A stretch of 64,000 nucleotides of DNA from Branchiostoma lanceolatum (Eukaryota; Chordata; Leptocardii; Amphioxiformes; Branchiostomatidae): the NCBI RefSeq assembly GCF_035083965.1, contig NC_089726.1, positions 25,280,559 through 25,344,558 of the forward strand, in the 5' to 3' direction. Numbering within the stretch: the first letter of the stretch is position 1; the number at the start of each line of letters is the position of its first letter. This document shows positions 32,633 through 44,364 of the stretch, in pieces. The notes beneath the pieces were generated by a model. The model was not told where the DNA came from. It saw only the letters and a program-made list of their open reading frames with translations, and searched no databases. A program made the position numbers and the translations under genes.

Positions 32633-32688
32633 AAAGGTCGCGACCAGTTAGCCTGGTCAGTTGGAGGCGCTTGAACCCCCACTGTTAC

Positions 32689-34067
32689 AAAGCTGGGGTT
32701 TTCCCTTTTCCGTAGACCAGTACTCGCATACAACCATGCATTTTTACAACAGTCGTATAGAGAAATAGGTAATAAAGGCAATCTCCCCAAAAATGCGGAG
32801 GACATGTTTTATTGGTAAATAAACAAGGCTAAGAAGTGACTATATTCGGCCGCGTCACTTGGTATCTAGGCACCTTTAACCCTTGACCGCATGGCCCGAG
32901 ACGCCAGCTGGGCGTTTCCTGACCCGATGACACACATAGTATACAATTTGTAAGTTAGTCCTTTAGGTATTACACGTTATAGGTCGTTCCGTAGCTACGT
33001 TGGATTGAAAATGAACTGTTCTGTGTCGCACGGCTTGAACAGAAGTTAACGTTCGGTTCTGAAAACATCGTATCACGCTTACCGCTGCGTGTTTGGTCAC
33101 CGTTGCAATAAAAGTACGCGCGTTGCAAAGGATATTTCACAGACGAAGGTGCTTAGAGGCTGTTGCGCAGGGTTTTATCCTTGAATATGCGTACATGTCC
33201 TTATAAACGCTACATTAGGATGACGTGGTATTTTTTGGGAGTAAGTTTTTAAAAGAGGGTGGGTATTTTCATGACCAAGATTAACACATTTGTATACTTC
33301 ATTGTCAAGTTAAAACATTTTATTTAGATATCCCCACCCCGGACCTTGCACCAGGCTAGCTCGGGCAGTGCAATGGAGCTGGTATGATATTGCAACGATC
33401 CCGTCAATGTAGTCTTGCCCGCTAAAATCGGGCGCCCCGCGGGTCCTGGTACGTACTGAGGCGTTCTAGTGCGCCTGCGCGAACCGAACGTTCGAATTTT
33501 AGGCTTTCCAGTGAGACGTGGTCGGCAAATGGCGACGTTTCTGAATATCCAGAATCCGCTCTTCTGCTGACGACAGCCAGCAGTGATTGTTTACGCCCGG
33601 GTTTCTATTGTTTGATTCGCGCTGAAGCACGGCGAACGATTAGAGTTGAGCTCATCTTGACTTCCATTTGTTAGATCATGACCCAATAAATATTCTGGGG
33701 AAGTTACATATATGACATGTGCATAACGGAGTGTCGCTATCTTTGGTTAAATTTCTTAGAAAGAACCAGCGGCTGAATTCATTCTACACAAACCCGGCGT
33801 GGGTAAAACAAAGATGGCGGCCTTCTGGCTACGATAATCACCTCCAAGATAGTCTCCGCCTTTAAAACACGAAGCTCCTCCCCCAAGAGTACGATCTGGA
33901 TAAACACCCTTGTTTATCCCAGACGCGCTCCGCTGGAGCACATCTGGGAAATCCCAAACCTGCACTCCTGGCTTGGGACGTGTTTTGGATATCCAAAAAC
34001 TGCCCCAGAGCGGATTCTGGATAGAGAGCACATTCTGGATATAACAGCGCCAACAGATTGTAGTCAG
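32689..34067. other. Intergenic, dispersed repeat, upstream of the THAP exon
   Basis: 33515-33610 is a copy of the 22940-23000 repeat and shares TTTCTGGATATCCAGAATCC-type words, with further words near 33955-34040. The frame in phase with the THAP exon stays open for some distance upstream, but with no start codon in a likely place. No gene is supported. Confidence 0.35.
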
Positions 34068-34438
34068 CCTCAATGTGGTGGAAATCACTGTGTAGCAGGC
34101 GGGCAAAATGAAGCTAGCTGCAAGAATGGCAGCTACACCGAATGTATATCTATGCACCAGTTCCCTCAAGTGAAGAATACCGGAACTGTGGCGGGTAAAG
34201 AGAATGAGAAAAGAAGAAAATTGTGGATCAAGTTTGTGCAGCGGCATCGGCCCCATTTTGAAGCTTCCGCGTCATCTATGTTGTGTTCCGCACACTTCAA
34301 GTCCTCGTATTTCACCGCAAATCTGGACATCGCAAAGATCTGTGGAATGAGGAGAAGGGTAAAAACAGATGCAGTTCCAACCATAGACATTGCTGGTTTG
34401 CCGCCGCCAACTGCCCCTGCGACAGATCGGGCCCATAC
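34068..34438 (+). CDS. THAP zinc-finger domain exon
   Basis: THAP domains are C2CH zinc fingers that bind DNA; they occur in transcription regulators and P-element-type transposases. The frame encodes QPQCGGNHCVAGG, then SCKNGSYTECISMHQFP, KLWIKFV, MLCSAHF and DAVPTID. Both zinc cysteines, the C-x2-H pair, the invariant Trp, the Phe-Pro and the AVPTI end of the domain are visible in order. The usual start Met-Pro-x-Cys is replaced by Gln-Pro-Gln-Cys, so the exon begins by splicing or the start codon is lost. A TAG follows at 34440. A weak donor GTAGAC at 34439 leaves phase 2, which fits the acceptor before 35232. Confidence 0.75.
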
Positions 34439-35231
34439 GTAGACGGGTGAGTTTGATGTTATATGTAACGTAATATATTCCCAGTGCAGTGTAGAGTAAC
34501 TTGCGAATTCTATACTGGTTTTTTTTCTACACCCGCGGTGCCTCCCACCGATTTCTATCATGAAAATGGTAGAATCAAGTAGAGTCGATATATGTTTGCT
34601 GTACGTTTGGTCGCCAAAAGCAAGCAGTCTTGTGACATATTTGTCGACGTCGTCTGAAAACAAGCACGCATTTCAATGACAAACAAAATTATGGCGACAA
34701 CGCCACAGGTTAGCTTTTCCTGTCACGAAATTTACTGTCCGTATTCCTAAATAATTTCAAGAGCTGTTTTTTAACGATCTTTACTGTGATTACACCAGTG
34801 AGGTATTAGTTCCCGTTGTTCCCCGAAAAACAAACTACACTAGTGAATGTTGTCAGCATCGTCCTTGGCATCGTCAACCAAGCGCGGCGTCATTTTCCAT
34901 AACAAACAAATGGCGCCCGAGCGGATTCCCTGCCACGAAATTTTTTGTCTGTGTGACTCGATTTCAAGGGCTGAAATTTATTGTTATAATAAATGGTACA
35001 CACCTAATGCACATGGTGTTTTGGCGATGGACAAATTTACAATCAGCGTATGTTCTAAATTTCTGAGCGACTCACCTAACAAACAAATAATGGAACAAAT
35101 TATGAGACCGCATGTATATTGCGCTAGCAATGGTTCTTGGCACCAGTTTCGCTTTGATAACTCTAATTTTTTGTTAACGCCGATATTGATTTTGACGTAT
35201 CAAACAACTTAAACGATTTTACTGTGACTAG

Positions 35232-35493
35232 ACAGGTTGTCCGAGAGGTCTTTGTCTCCGTTGATCCACGAAGTGTTCAAGATGACAATGAACACGCTTC
35301 AGGGCAGCAAGGCGGAGAATGTGGCCATGGGATGGAGGACGACAGTATGCTCGAGCCACCTATGAGCAACTGTGATGGTTGTGATGCTTTGAAGAGGAAA
35401 TTCCGCGGCCTCCAGAAAACCATCAGTCGGCTGCGAAACCAGAGAACCAGTAACCAAGACACACAGGCAGAAACAGATTCAGAATCAGATACA
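35232..35493 (+). CDS. Second exon of the THAP gene: acidic linker and coiled coil
   Basis: The exon follows GTGACTAG and completes a phase-2 codon. It encodes VREVFVSVDPRSVQDD, an acidic Gly-rich linker, a CDGCDALKRKFRGLQKTISR coiled-coil stretch and an acidic ESDT end. It ends in phase 0 before GTAAGT. A coiled coil C-terminal to the THAP domain is usual in THAP proteins and mediates dimerisation. No later exon is recognised in the next kilobases, so the rest may be lost, far away or outside known motifs. Confidence 0.6.
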
Positions 35494-37296
35494 GTAAGTT
35501 GTGAAACGTTGTTGCTCCCTCGAATTTTCTTGTCTTGTTACTGTGAGGCCAGATAAAATGCATGTGCTCAAAGGAAAAGAAATAAACAAATAAAATAGTT
35601 ATTGCAATTACTTTGCTTCTGTGTTATATTTTCCCTTTTCAATAATTCTTGTAAGATATAAGGCATAAAGCCAGTATTTCCCAGAGGGCTAAAGAAATTG
35701 TAGGTATGCTGTGGAAGTACACTGGCTATCCAAACCTATTGTAGCTGTCAAGTCAAGCTGTCAAGACGCCTGAAATCAGCCACTGCTGCCTGGGGGGTCT
35801 TGTATTGCCTGTTGCAATTTGAATAAAATAAAATAAGTCCCTTTTGTCCTGTTCGCAAATACGGTAGGTTTTCCCCTGTTTGAAATATGGATGAGCATGG
35901 ATAAAATCAAAAGAGACTCAGAAGCTATAAATAGGTTTGGACACCAGGCTACAGGTACATGATTTATGTACAGGTTACAACCAGTGCCTAAACAAGTTTG
36001 GTCAATCTGTCATCTGTAAGTCTGAATAGCTTTTACATGTAGCCATGTTTTTTTCAGTACTGAATTGCTGTCTTTGTCTGAGACATTATGCAAGTTTGCT
36101 GTTTTTCATGTGCTTACTTACTTATCTTATTTGTCATCTTTTTGTTCTAATTTCATCATCTATCGCCTGTATTGGCCTGTTTCAGCCAGGAAAAAACATG
36201 GTCTAATTTACTTTCTGACACTGTAAACAATCTGGTCTTACCTGGTCCATAGTCAAAGGAATGGTCCTTACCTGGTCTTACCTGGTCCATAGTCAAAGGA
36301 ATGGTCCTTACCTGGTCTTACCTGGTCCATAGTCAAAGAAAATTCGCCTATAACACCTTAAGGGTCCTCACCTGATGTTAACTGGCCCACAGTAAAAGGA
36401 AATGCACCTACCACACATGTAAGGGTCCTAACTTGGTCTTACTAGGTCCATAGTCAAAGTTAACACATAAATGTTAAACAAGGATGTATTTGTCCAATTG
36501 CTTAAAATCTAAAATTTATATAGAAGTAGGCCTCATGTGATTTTTATATAAATTGTATAACATAAGTTTTATCTTTCGGTTTTAGAGATAATCTTATAAC
36601 GTATGCAAGTTACGGCATAGGTTACATTTACATAACTTACATATGACAAAAGTCAAAAATTCCTATCGTCTCGGTTACTGCAAGGCACTTGCTGATATGG
36701 ACGATTCGAATAAAACTCACATGGTCTCTTGATTGTTCAAAGGGTTTGTAGAGTGTTATTCATTAAACGGTTTGGCTGATATACAGATAGCCAAGGCTGC
36801 AAAACTAACCAACTACGGCTGTGACGTATCATGTAAGTGATTTTAATGGGCAAGGTCATTAACGAGTGCCAACATGACTTTAATTCATGATAAAAATGAT
36901 ATTGATGGGAATTATATATCTTAAACACTTGAGGCCCCCGTATTTTCTATGGTTTAGACGATACTTAATGAAGGTCTGAGGTACAAGAACTATACTTGAA
37001 ATAGAAATGGCCACAGATAAATGAAATCGATATAGCTGTAAGATACATTTGGTATATATAAGATATATCATCCCAATATGTTTGGGAAAATGTTTTAAAT
37101 AACGAAACAAAGCCAGTGTAAAGCCAAGGCATCTGTCCTGAGTCAGGTATTGACATTTGTCATGATTGCCTGGGTGCAATGGGTGTTGTTGTTGTGGAAT
37201 GCTTGGGTCGAAACCCAGACTGGAACTTGTTGAGTGTTAGATACTAGGCTCTTATAACCAAAGTCACCACAAGCACATCGGTACGTTGGGAGAGCT
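35494..37296. other. No gene seen; contains a 40-bp tandem repeat
   Basis: Possible 3' intron of the THAP gene. Apart from the tandem repeat at 36231-36460 it is AT-rich single-copy-looking sequence without coding signals. Confidence 0.4.
36231..36460. repeat. Tandem repeat, 40-bp period with degenerate extension
   Basis: CCTGGTCCATAGTCAAAG starts at 36241, 36281 and 36321. Two to three further units are decayed and longer, up to about 36460. There is no coding sense. Confidence 0.85.
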
Positions 37297-38237
37297 CAGT
37301 TTATTCTGCTTGTTTTCCAGGACTTGCGACTCTGAGTGATCTTTACCCTCTGGGTTGTCCCACTTCCCCAAAGGGGTGGTAGTGGGTTCACCACATTGAG
37401 TATATTATGGTCTTTGCAGTAGGTATATATCTGAGTGTGAACGGCCTTTTCAAAAATCTTCATAAAAGACGGTAAAACTGAGATCGGCCTAATAGTTGCT
37501 GCAGCTGTTTTTGTCGCCATCTTTAAAGGAAAGCTGCACAAAAAATTGAAAATCCTTCTATGCTATGCTTAATATATTCCAAAGTCAAATTCTGACTTCA
37601 AGTTGTTTCACATAAGTCCGTCATAGTTCTGGGATTTTCCACAGTTTGCAACTTATGCCGTGCTGACGCCTTCTCGCCTGATAATTGAATTATATGACGT
37701 CAGTGTTTCAAATTTTTCACCTGATGATTGAATTTCAGAACACTGACGTCATACAATACAATCATCAGGTAAAAAATTTGAAACACTGACGTCATATAAT
37801 TCAATTATCAGGTAAGAAGGCGTCAGCACGGCATAAGTTGCAAACTGTAGAAAATCCCAGAACTATGACGGACTTATGTGAAACAACTTGAAGTAAGAAT
37901 TTGACTTTGGAATATATTAAGCATAGCATAGAAGGATTTTCAATTTTTTGTGCAGCTTTCCTTTAAATAAGGGTGTAACCTTAGCTCTCTTCCAGTCCTT
38001 CGGAACCTCACCTGTAGAGAAGGATAGGTTATATATGTAAGTGAGAGGACCTGCTATAACTGGGGCGGCATACCGGAGGAGCCTACTGCTCACCCCATCA
38101 AGTCCAGTACTTTTCCCCAGAGGGATGCTCATCAGCTGTTTGTATGTGAACTCGGTGGATATATTTCCAAATTTAAAAGAAAACTGTGACGGTCCTAGGA
38201 CCGCTCTATATGCAAGTACGCAAGGGTGTATTTTCAT
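37297..38237 (-). pseudogene. LINE reverse transcriptase fragment, split by a palindromic insertion
   Basis: On the minus strand the first part encodes GKSTGLDGVSSRLLRYAAP and EVPKDWKRAKVTPLFK. After the insertion it continues with a DKNSCSNY-like stretch, RPISVLPSFMKIFEKAVHTQ and a cysteine/asparagine end. These are the DGI...L, P..WK.A.V.PLFK and NYRPIS boxes of non-LTR reverse transcriptases (CR1/Rex/jockey-like group). One extra base before RPIS breaks the frame. The match stops near 37400, before the catalytic FADD box. It is a dead fragment. Confidence 0.8.
37522..37967. mobile_element. Near-perfect palindromic MITE inserted in the LINE fragment
   Basis: Arms of about 210 bp start and end at AGGAAAGCTGCAC and its complement. 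Both borders carry TTTAAA (37522-37527 and 37962-37967), which reads as the target duplication, or a TTAA target plus matching ends. The LINE reading resumes across the insertion once it is skipped. Three TGACGTCA words (CREB/ATF-type sites) lie around the centre. Confidence 0.82.
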
Positions 38238-38539
38238 TGGACTATTCCTTTATATACATAATATATAATAGCAACAATAATGATAATGATAACAACTAAC
38301 CATAACGTCATTGTTGCGCACACAATTTTCTTCATTTTTTTGTAAGTTCACCAGTTAGTTCTGGGATTAAATCTCGATGTAAATCCATTTATTCACAATT
38401 CCAATACCAACATATGTCAGGAGGAGGAGGGAGTGATGAGGAGGAATGCCAGGAGTGTTAGCTCCAGTGTGTAAAATATCAACAGGGAGCTAATCATCGG
38501 AAAGAAGGAGGAGGAGGTGGAGTATTAGCTCCCGTGTGC

Positions 38540-40124
38540 AAGCATCCATGAACGAAGATGACAATGGCGAATTTTCCTGCGTTTGAGTTTACACCGAATT
38601 CCCGTCGACTGTCGAGCCACTCAAAATCCACTGGTCGACAATGGTAATCTTTGGTGATGCCATGTTAAAGGTTGAACTCCTGTTCCCTGGGAACAACCAT
38701 AACCATAAACCAATGTAGATACTCCCTGCTGTCGTCTGCCAGGACTTTGAAAGCTGAATTGACCCCCAGACCACATAAAATAAGAGCCATGAGGAGTCCA
38801 GCCATGTCTACAGCCAGAAAACAAAGGCCACACAAAACAGACAGATATTTGCATATTACTGACCGTTTCAGTTTGAAAAATGGTATGGATCTTCTCTCCA
38901 CTAGTTTAAAAAAACGTTGTCAAACCATGTACAATGGCCCAGAAAGTTACAGCAAGGCTAGATATTGTATCCAGTAATTTCCTCAAGTTTAATTTTGATG
39001 AAAGATCAACTGATACAAAGCGTTGACCAGATTTTCTGTTATTTTGAATTCAATGCAATCTTGCTCTGTACTTACCTGAGTTACAGATCTAGAAATGTCA
39101 ATAATAGCATTGATAAAAGCTAACGTAAGTTGGTGTCTTGCAATTGTTCTCATATAAGAAGTGATGTCATCAATCTGTAAGACCAGAATTACTGTCAAAG
39201 TTACCATCAGACGTTGTTTCCCTACAAGGCTGCTACTCGTTGTAATACGTACATCTACTTTAAATTCTGCCTGTTTAGAAGAAGCAGACTTATTTGATTT
39301 TTATGTGAAAAACTGAAACTTTTATCTGCATTCTAAAGTGTACTATAGAGTAAATACTTGGTACTCTACTGTGCAGCCCCGGCACCCATGTGCACGGCAT
39401 GCCAGTCAGTGGTGGACTGAGCGCAGAGAGTTTACACTAGCCGAATTTATTGGGTGGTTTTATAGTGGAACCTCCCTCTTTAAGCACATAGAGTGATGAA
39501 ACGCCGTTCATGTCTGTGCTGTTAACCGAAAAAAACAACGTTTGGCATGCAGTGTCTAATAGGGTAATTAGGAAATCTGACACGGATCCCGATCCTGTAT
39601 CCTTCAGGATCCGACTTGCAAATAATCCAGAATATATTGGTAAATACATGAAAAAGGAAAGATCCGAGTAAATATTTTATCTTTGCCCGAAACGTTTCAA
39701 GGATCAAGACGTATACGGCACCGGAAATGTCGGATCTGAGGTACATCGGATTCAATCGGAAACGTTCCGTATCAGCAATATCTGCGATTGCGGATCCGGA
39801 TGATTCGTCAGGATGCGAGGTCATTCCGTGCAGTGTATTTATTCATCAGGATCCGAAGCGACTACCGACAAACAAACAAATCAAAGATCTCTGCCATATT
39901 GGCAAGTATTTAAAAACGAAGGATCCGCGCAAATATCCTCAGGTATCCAATTAAGGCGCATCACGGACCCAAACGTATACGGCATTGGAATCGGTCGGAT
40001 CTTTGGTGCACCTTGGTATCCGAGCAGTGAACTGGGATTTGTCCGGATTCGCTCGGAAACGTCATAATCCGCCATGATCCACGATTTTGGATCCGTCTGA
40101 TCCGCTAAGATCCGAGGCCATTTC
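38540..40124 (-). mobile_element. CACTA-like family, copy F (partial, interrupted)
   Basis: 38560-38668 matches the exon 1 region of copies B and C. The match resumes at 39479 with AAGCACATAGAGTGATGAAACG and runs through the GGATCC-rich subterminal repeats (39540-40120), ending in a truncated terminus GGCCATTT at about 40124. Only the exon 1 side is present. The gap is an insertion (38669-39478). Confidence 0.6.
38669..39478. mobile_element. Insertion of about 810 bp within copy F, TTAA borders
   Basis: TTAA at 38665-38668 and 39479-39482 brackets the insert. Copies B and C read straight through a single TTAA (ATGTTAAGCACAGAGAG). The inner ends AGGTTGAACTCC and (complement) AGAGGGAGGTTCC are only weakly inverted. 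A TTAA target suggests a piggyBac-like element, but the termini are not of the CCCTATC family seen at 9782. Confidence 0.55.
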
Positions 40125-42250
40125 CATTTGTAATCTGCTCATCTACCATTTGGGCAATAATCCAACCAATCTGACAGCCACAGTTGTACCAGCACTGCCC
40201 ACACCAAAACTACCACACACCCTGCCTCCCATCACCCACACAATTTATGTGTATGGTGCCACATGTAGTATATTTTTGTACCGCAGCCATATACTTTTCA
40301 TTTGGGCAAAAGAGAGCATGATCTGGGATACATTGCACAATTTGAAACTCAAAACACCCAGCACAGAAATAGTGTACAAAATGCATATTTATGTGAATCT
40401 ACTCCCCTTAATGCACAACAAAAACAGGACCAAGAAGAATTTAAAAAAAAGTTGGGGCAGATCATATTTGGGTTCCTGTTTAACTGACATCTTACCAAAT
40501 CATTCCACATTTTCTGACAGTAAAGAAAAACAACATGGGAAGTATCAATGCAATACTGTAGATACATCTTTTAATAATGGCACTGTGGCTTACAAGCTGT
40601 GAAAAAGGTAGCAGCTTTCACAAAATTTGAATTCAGATAATGTGAAAACAATAACTTTCCTCTCCTACTATCATTCATTCTCTGTTTGAGCCTAAAAAGA
40701 CCAGGAAACAGGTGACATTTCTAACATCCAAGGAACATGCAATCTGGGCAGCCCAACAAGGTCAAACAAGTTCTGTCCACTGTCCACATTTACATGAGAA
40801 ATGTACATATGAAAAAGTAATTACATGTACTTATATTCTGAAAGCATGAAAATGTTGTGGATAACACAGAATTCAATTTAGCCGGTATAGCTTCTCTTTG
40901 GCATTACACAGCCAGCTATCCCCTTCCTCATATTTTATGGCAACTACACTTTGTGCAAGTATCAAAAACGAGGCAAGTGATGCTGCAGCATCAACACAAA
41001 CACGCTCAGTTAGTCAGTAACATCTGGGACCAGATCAGTGATCACTCTGGGGAGGAGTAGATGGGGACTGGCTCCTCCAGGTACTGCAGGAAGGCAAGTT
41101 TGGACAAATCCGCATCCCCCATGGTCACCTGCTGGGAGTAAAGACAGGGCTGAACTTAAACTTGGGATAATGCAGAAACTTGAAGGTACATGTGGTTATT
41201 ATCAGTCACGGAAATGGGTGAGATTTCATAAAGAAATAACGCTACATTGAACAAACATACATTGTAATACAAGAGAAATACTTTCCTCTCCTACCATAAT
41301 TCCTTTTTGGTCTCAGATTTCTAAAAGGAATCTGTACAACTTTCGTAAAACGTTTGTCTTAGTATGGAAGCAAGCATTATGAGTGTATGGAGGAAGGTTC
41401 TAAAAGGACTTGACCAAACAAAATGTAAGTAAGAAATATGTACATAGACATTTTTAAGCTAGGGAAATGTGCACAATTAAGACAACAATCTTATCACAAT
41501 TAGATTTTTTTCATATATGATGTATCATGAAATTCCTCTATACAGCACATTTAAGCTATAGGCTCGATCTACTCACAAACGACGCAAGTTTTTACCATTT
41601 CCTTCACAGAGGGATGTAAGAGTACTGCAGACTTGTAGAAAGTGTCCATACGTCATGGTACAGTGGAGCCCAGCTCCTCTTAGCAGTGGAGGTCACAGGT
41701 CACCAAAAACTGCCCATTTTCAAGTCAAGCGATGTGGCTACCTTTCCTCCCATTATTATCCCTGCAAAGGAGTTGGAAAGAATGATAAGATTTGATTCCT
41801 TTCATTGGAAATCACATGGCAATATTACTTATCTATCTACAGGTTTACATAAGTGTATCATGGACAGCTTTTTTTTCCTGTATCAAAATTTACTCCCTTT
41901 TACACAATTACAGGCATGGAAGAAACATTCCAGAACAACAATTATGGCTAAAGATTGGGGGAGGGGGGCATTGTGGGTTGTTATTTAAGATGACGCTCCA
42001 CAGTGATTGTATCTTTGAATCTGTGGTTTGTATCTTTGAATCCAAAGCTAACAGGCATCTATGACAATATCAAAAAAGGGACATTATCGTCATATTTATA
42101 TCTATAAACATTGACAGACTAAATGCTCTTTTCTCATATCTAATTTACGATTTAACATTATCATGGAATAAAGATTTTTTACAGCAGAATACAAATGTAT
42201 TAACACGTTTATATCAGAGTAACGCAAGGACTTGCATACTGCAACTGTGT
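40125..42250. other. No supported gene
   Basis: Several open frames of 60 to 170 codons occur without splice borders or motifs. 40087-40602 is the longest; it has a Thr/Pro-rich start with no recognisable domain and I do not call it. The sequence looks like old repeat DNA. Confidence 0.3.
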
Positions 42251-42444
42251 GTGAAAATGCACTTACTGGAGGAACATATCATGCCATTCCTCCATTACTG
42301 TCTGGGTTCCTCGCAGAAGAAATCCATGCCCACTTTAACACCTTGTCACTGCAAACAGTCTCTATGGTCACCCATGTGGAAAAGGCTAAACTCCACACTC
42401 ACTGCTCATTTCATGTGTCAGTACTGTCACCGTGTCAGCCCTGA
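42251..42444 (+). pseudogene. Broken copy of the KMHxLExH...GEQGxES protein family
   Basis: One frame gives VKMHLLEEHIMPFLHYCLG. Another frame then gives GFLAEEIHAHFNTL and EKAKLHTHCSFHVSVLSP. Together they cover the same order of motifs as the exon at 26350-26622, but a frameshift lies near 42305. It is a decayed transposon-associated gene fragment. Confidence 0.5.
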
Positions 42445-43626
42445 TCACATCAGCAAAATCCCTGAACCTGTGAAGATAACAAAATAACTTTTCATCGTAT
42501 ATTACAATCCTCAAAAGCGTTAACTTGTAGACGAATCCAAAGGTGTGGACTATTTTCCTACTTTCTGCTGTACAAAGATACACATATATTGTACACCTTA
42601 TGTGTGATGAAGTGTTAAATTAACTTTAATGCCAGCTCTACTGGAAATATAAGAGTTGTTAAAACCGGTTGGGTGTTTGGAGAAAAGCATGTAGTGCAAT
42701 GTGATGTATTTGCAGTTGATTGTATACATTATGACAGTGCAGCTTTAAACTTTGCAGGGTTGACTATGCTACTAGTCTGTATAAAAGCCAGAGAAGCATT
42801 AAATGTATACTATTGTACAGCCTGGATCTGTACTACTCACTATTTTACCTTATTACCAAGGAACCGTACTGTATGGAACACAAGTCACTATACCGTTAGT
42901 GCGGAAAAGTATTTTATACGTTCACAGTGGATCTAATTTCGCGGTAAGGAGAAATGAAGTTCTCGTGGTGGCTTTGAGTTTGTGATGGCGCTATGGATGG
43001 TCTCATACAGTACAGTGGGGAACGAATTCGATTTTAAGGGTCACCGTGCGAAGTCAATTACAGTAATGACGGCGATGTATTGGCTAGTTGTCCGGAAAAA
43101 TAAGACCTGATTCACATTCGAAAAATTTTCTGGACATACGACAACGACGTACAACAAAGACGTACATCTTTGGCGTACAGCACCTTTTTCCAGAGTGTGA
43201 ACTGACCATGCGTATCACAGGACAGGCATTTTTATCGTTGTACGTTGCCGCCAAGGTGAACGAACGAATTGTACGGGCCATAAATATGCCTGTCACGCAA
43301 AGCGCAGGGTTGATTCACACTCAAAGTAACATTGTACTGTCTGAAAAACTCACGCCACATTTTGAACGTAAGAAGTATATGCAGTGGAACTGCATGTGTA
43401 TAATCGTCCTCTCCCCATTCCCTGACTACATCTGAGTTCACTTCTTCCATGCACTCTTGGTAAGGTACAGGCAAGGCTGATTTCTTCTGTATCTAGCATG
43501 TTGGACTCAGCTTGGAGTTCATCTTGTGATGAACCAGTTCCTATATGATAAAACCAAATGAATAAATATCAATTCACATACTTAGTATTTAAGTAACATG
43601 TCACATGATTTTGACATAACTGTGAT

Positions 43627-43658
43627 CAAGGAGGTTATATAGACTATATAACCTCCTT
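43627..43658. mobile_element. Tiny palindrome, likely a minimal hAT-like MITE
   Basis: CAAGGAGGTTATATAG followed directly by its complement, flanked by CTGTGAT on both sides. Copies A and D lack both the palindrome and one flank. The same insertion is present in copy C at about 48653-48685. CAAGGAGGTT-type ends also occur in the AT-rich element around 28600. Confidence 0.6.
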
Positions 43659-43968
43659 GCTGTGATGGGCTTCGTTTCATCACAGCAGCTAACAAAAAAA
43701 CAAGGGACAATGGGTATCCATCATGCCTGTCTCAGCTAACATTGAAGTGTACCGATGATGGACTTACCGATGGAGCCTGAGGTACTCAGCATCTGACAGC
43801 TGATTGCTTTGTTCCAAGCCAAGCTAAGGTCCTCACAACATGTGCTGCATTTGTGAAGGAAGTTTCTGCCGATGCTGTATAGGATATATATATAACGGGA
43901 AACAATGACAAATATGAAACATATCACATTATCACATTTGTAAAAAATGAATGCGGCATCGTTTAATT

Positions 43969-44364
43969 CAATCAATCAATCATTCGCAGGCATCAGTGTC
44001 TGATGCATGGCGGCTGCAGACATGCATAGGGCTCGCCAGGCTGGTCTGCTCTCGGCGTGGACCCTCCAGTTGTTTCTGGTAACTCCCAGCCCCTGGAGCG
44101 TGTTGAAGATCTGGTCTTCCCATCTTCCTCTAGGGTGACCTCTAGGTCGCTTCCATGACGGGTTAGGTTCCGATGAAATCAGTTTGATGGAGCCCTGAGT
44201 AAAAACCGCCCTGGAGACGTGGCCCAGGAAGATCATCTGTTGTTTTCTGATTCTACAGCTAACCGGCAGTTGGTTAGTTCTTCAACGGACCGTTTCGTTT
44301 GTAATGAAGTCATCCCAACGGATGCCTTCAATCTTCCTCAAGCACTGAGAGTCGAAGGCATCTA
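43969..44364 (-). mobile_element. 5'-truncated RTE-like LINE 3' end, 8-bp target duplication
   Basis: GTTTAATT at 43961-43968 and 44365-44372 brackets the insert; copy C has a single one. On the minus strand it encodes QQMIFLGHVSRAV, KRPRGHPRGRWEDQ and RVHAESRPAWRAL, the GHV.R / RGRP..RW.D / A.DR..WR tail common to RTE- and CR1-type LINE proteins. It then ends in a TGAT/TTGA short tandem tail. The orientation is minus. A related, more decayed copy is at 63490-63615. Confidence 0.78.

Larger units (their letters stand above)
32398..32688. repeat. Inverted pair of tRNA-headed units (palindrome with 66-bp arms)
   Basis: 32398-32463 and 32623-32688 are near-perfect inverted copies that start GTAACAGTGGGGGTTCAAGC. 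Between them lie two different tRNA-like sequences, one read on each strand. This looks like two SINE-like or tRNA-derived units fused head to head, or a TIR element that captured tRNA pseudogenes. Confidence 0.75.

Noticed and set aside
36880-37179. 99-codon minus-strand frame with hydrophobic stretches
   Set aside because: AT-rich sequence with no motif, splice border or start context.
43010-43330. Possible separate TIR element left of copy B
   Set aside because: The GATTCACA words near 43108 and 43312 run in the same direction, so they are not inverted termini.
43232-43474. 80-codon frame starting MPVPYQECMEEVN as a host gene
   Set aside because: It lies inside the CACTA-like family; indels between copies change the frame, so protein coding is not conserved.
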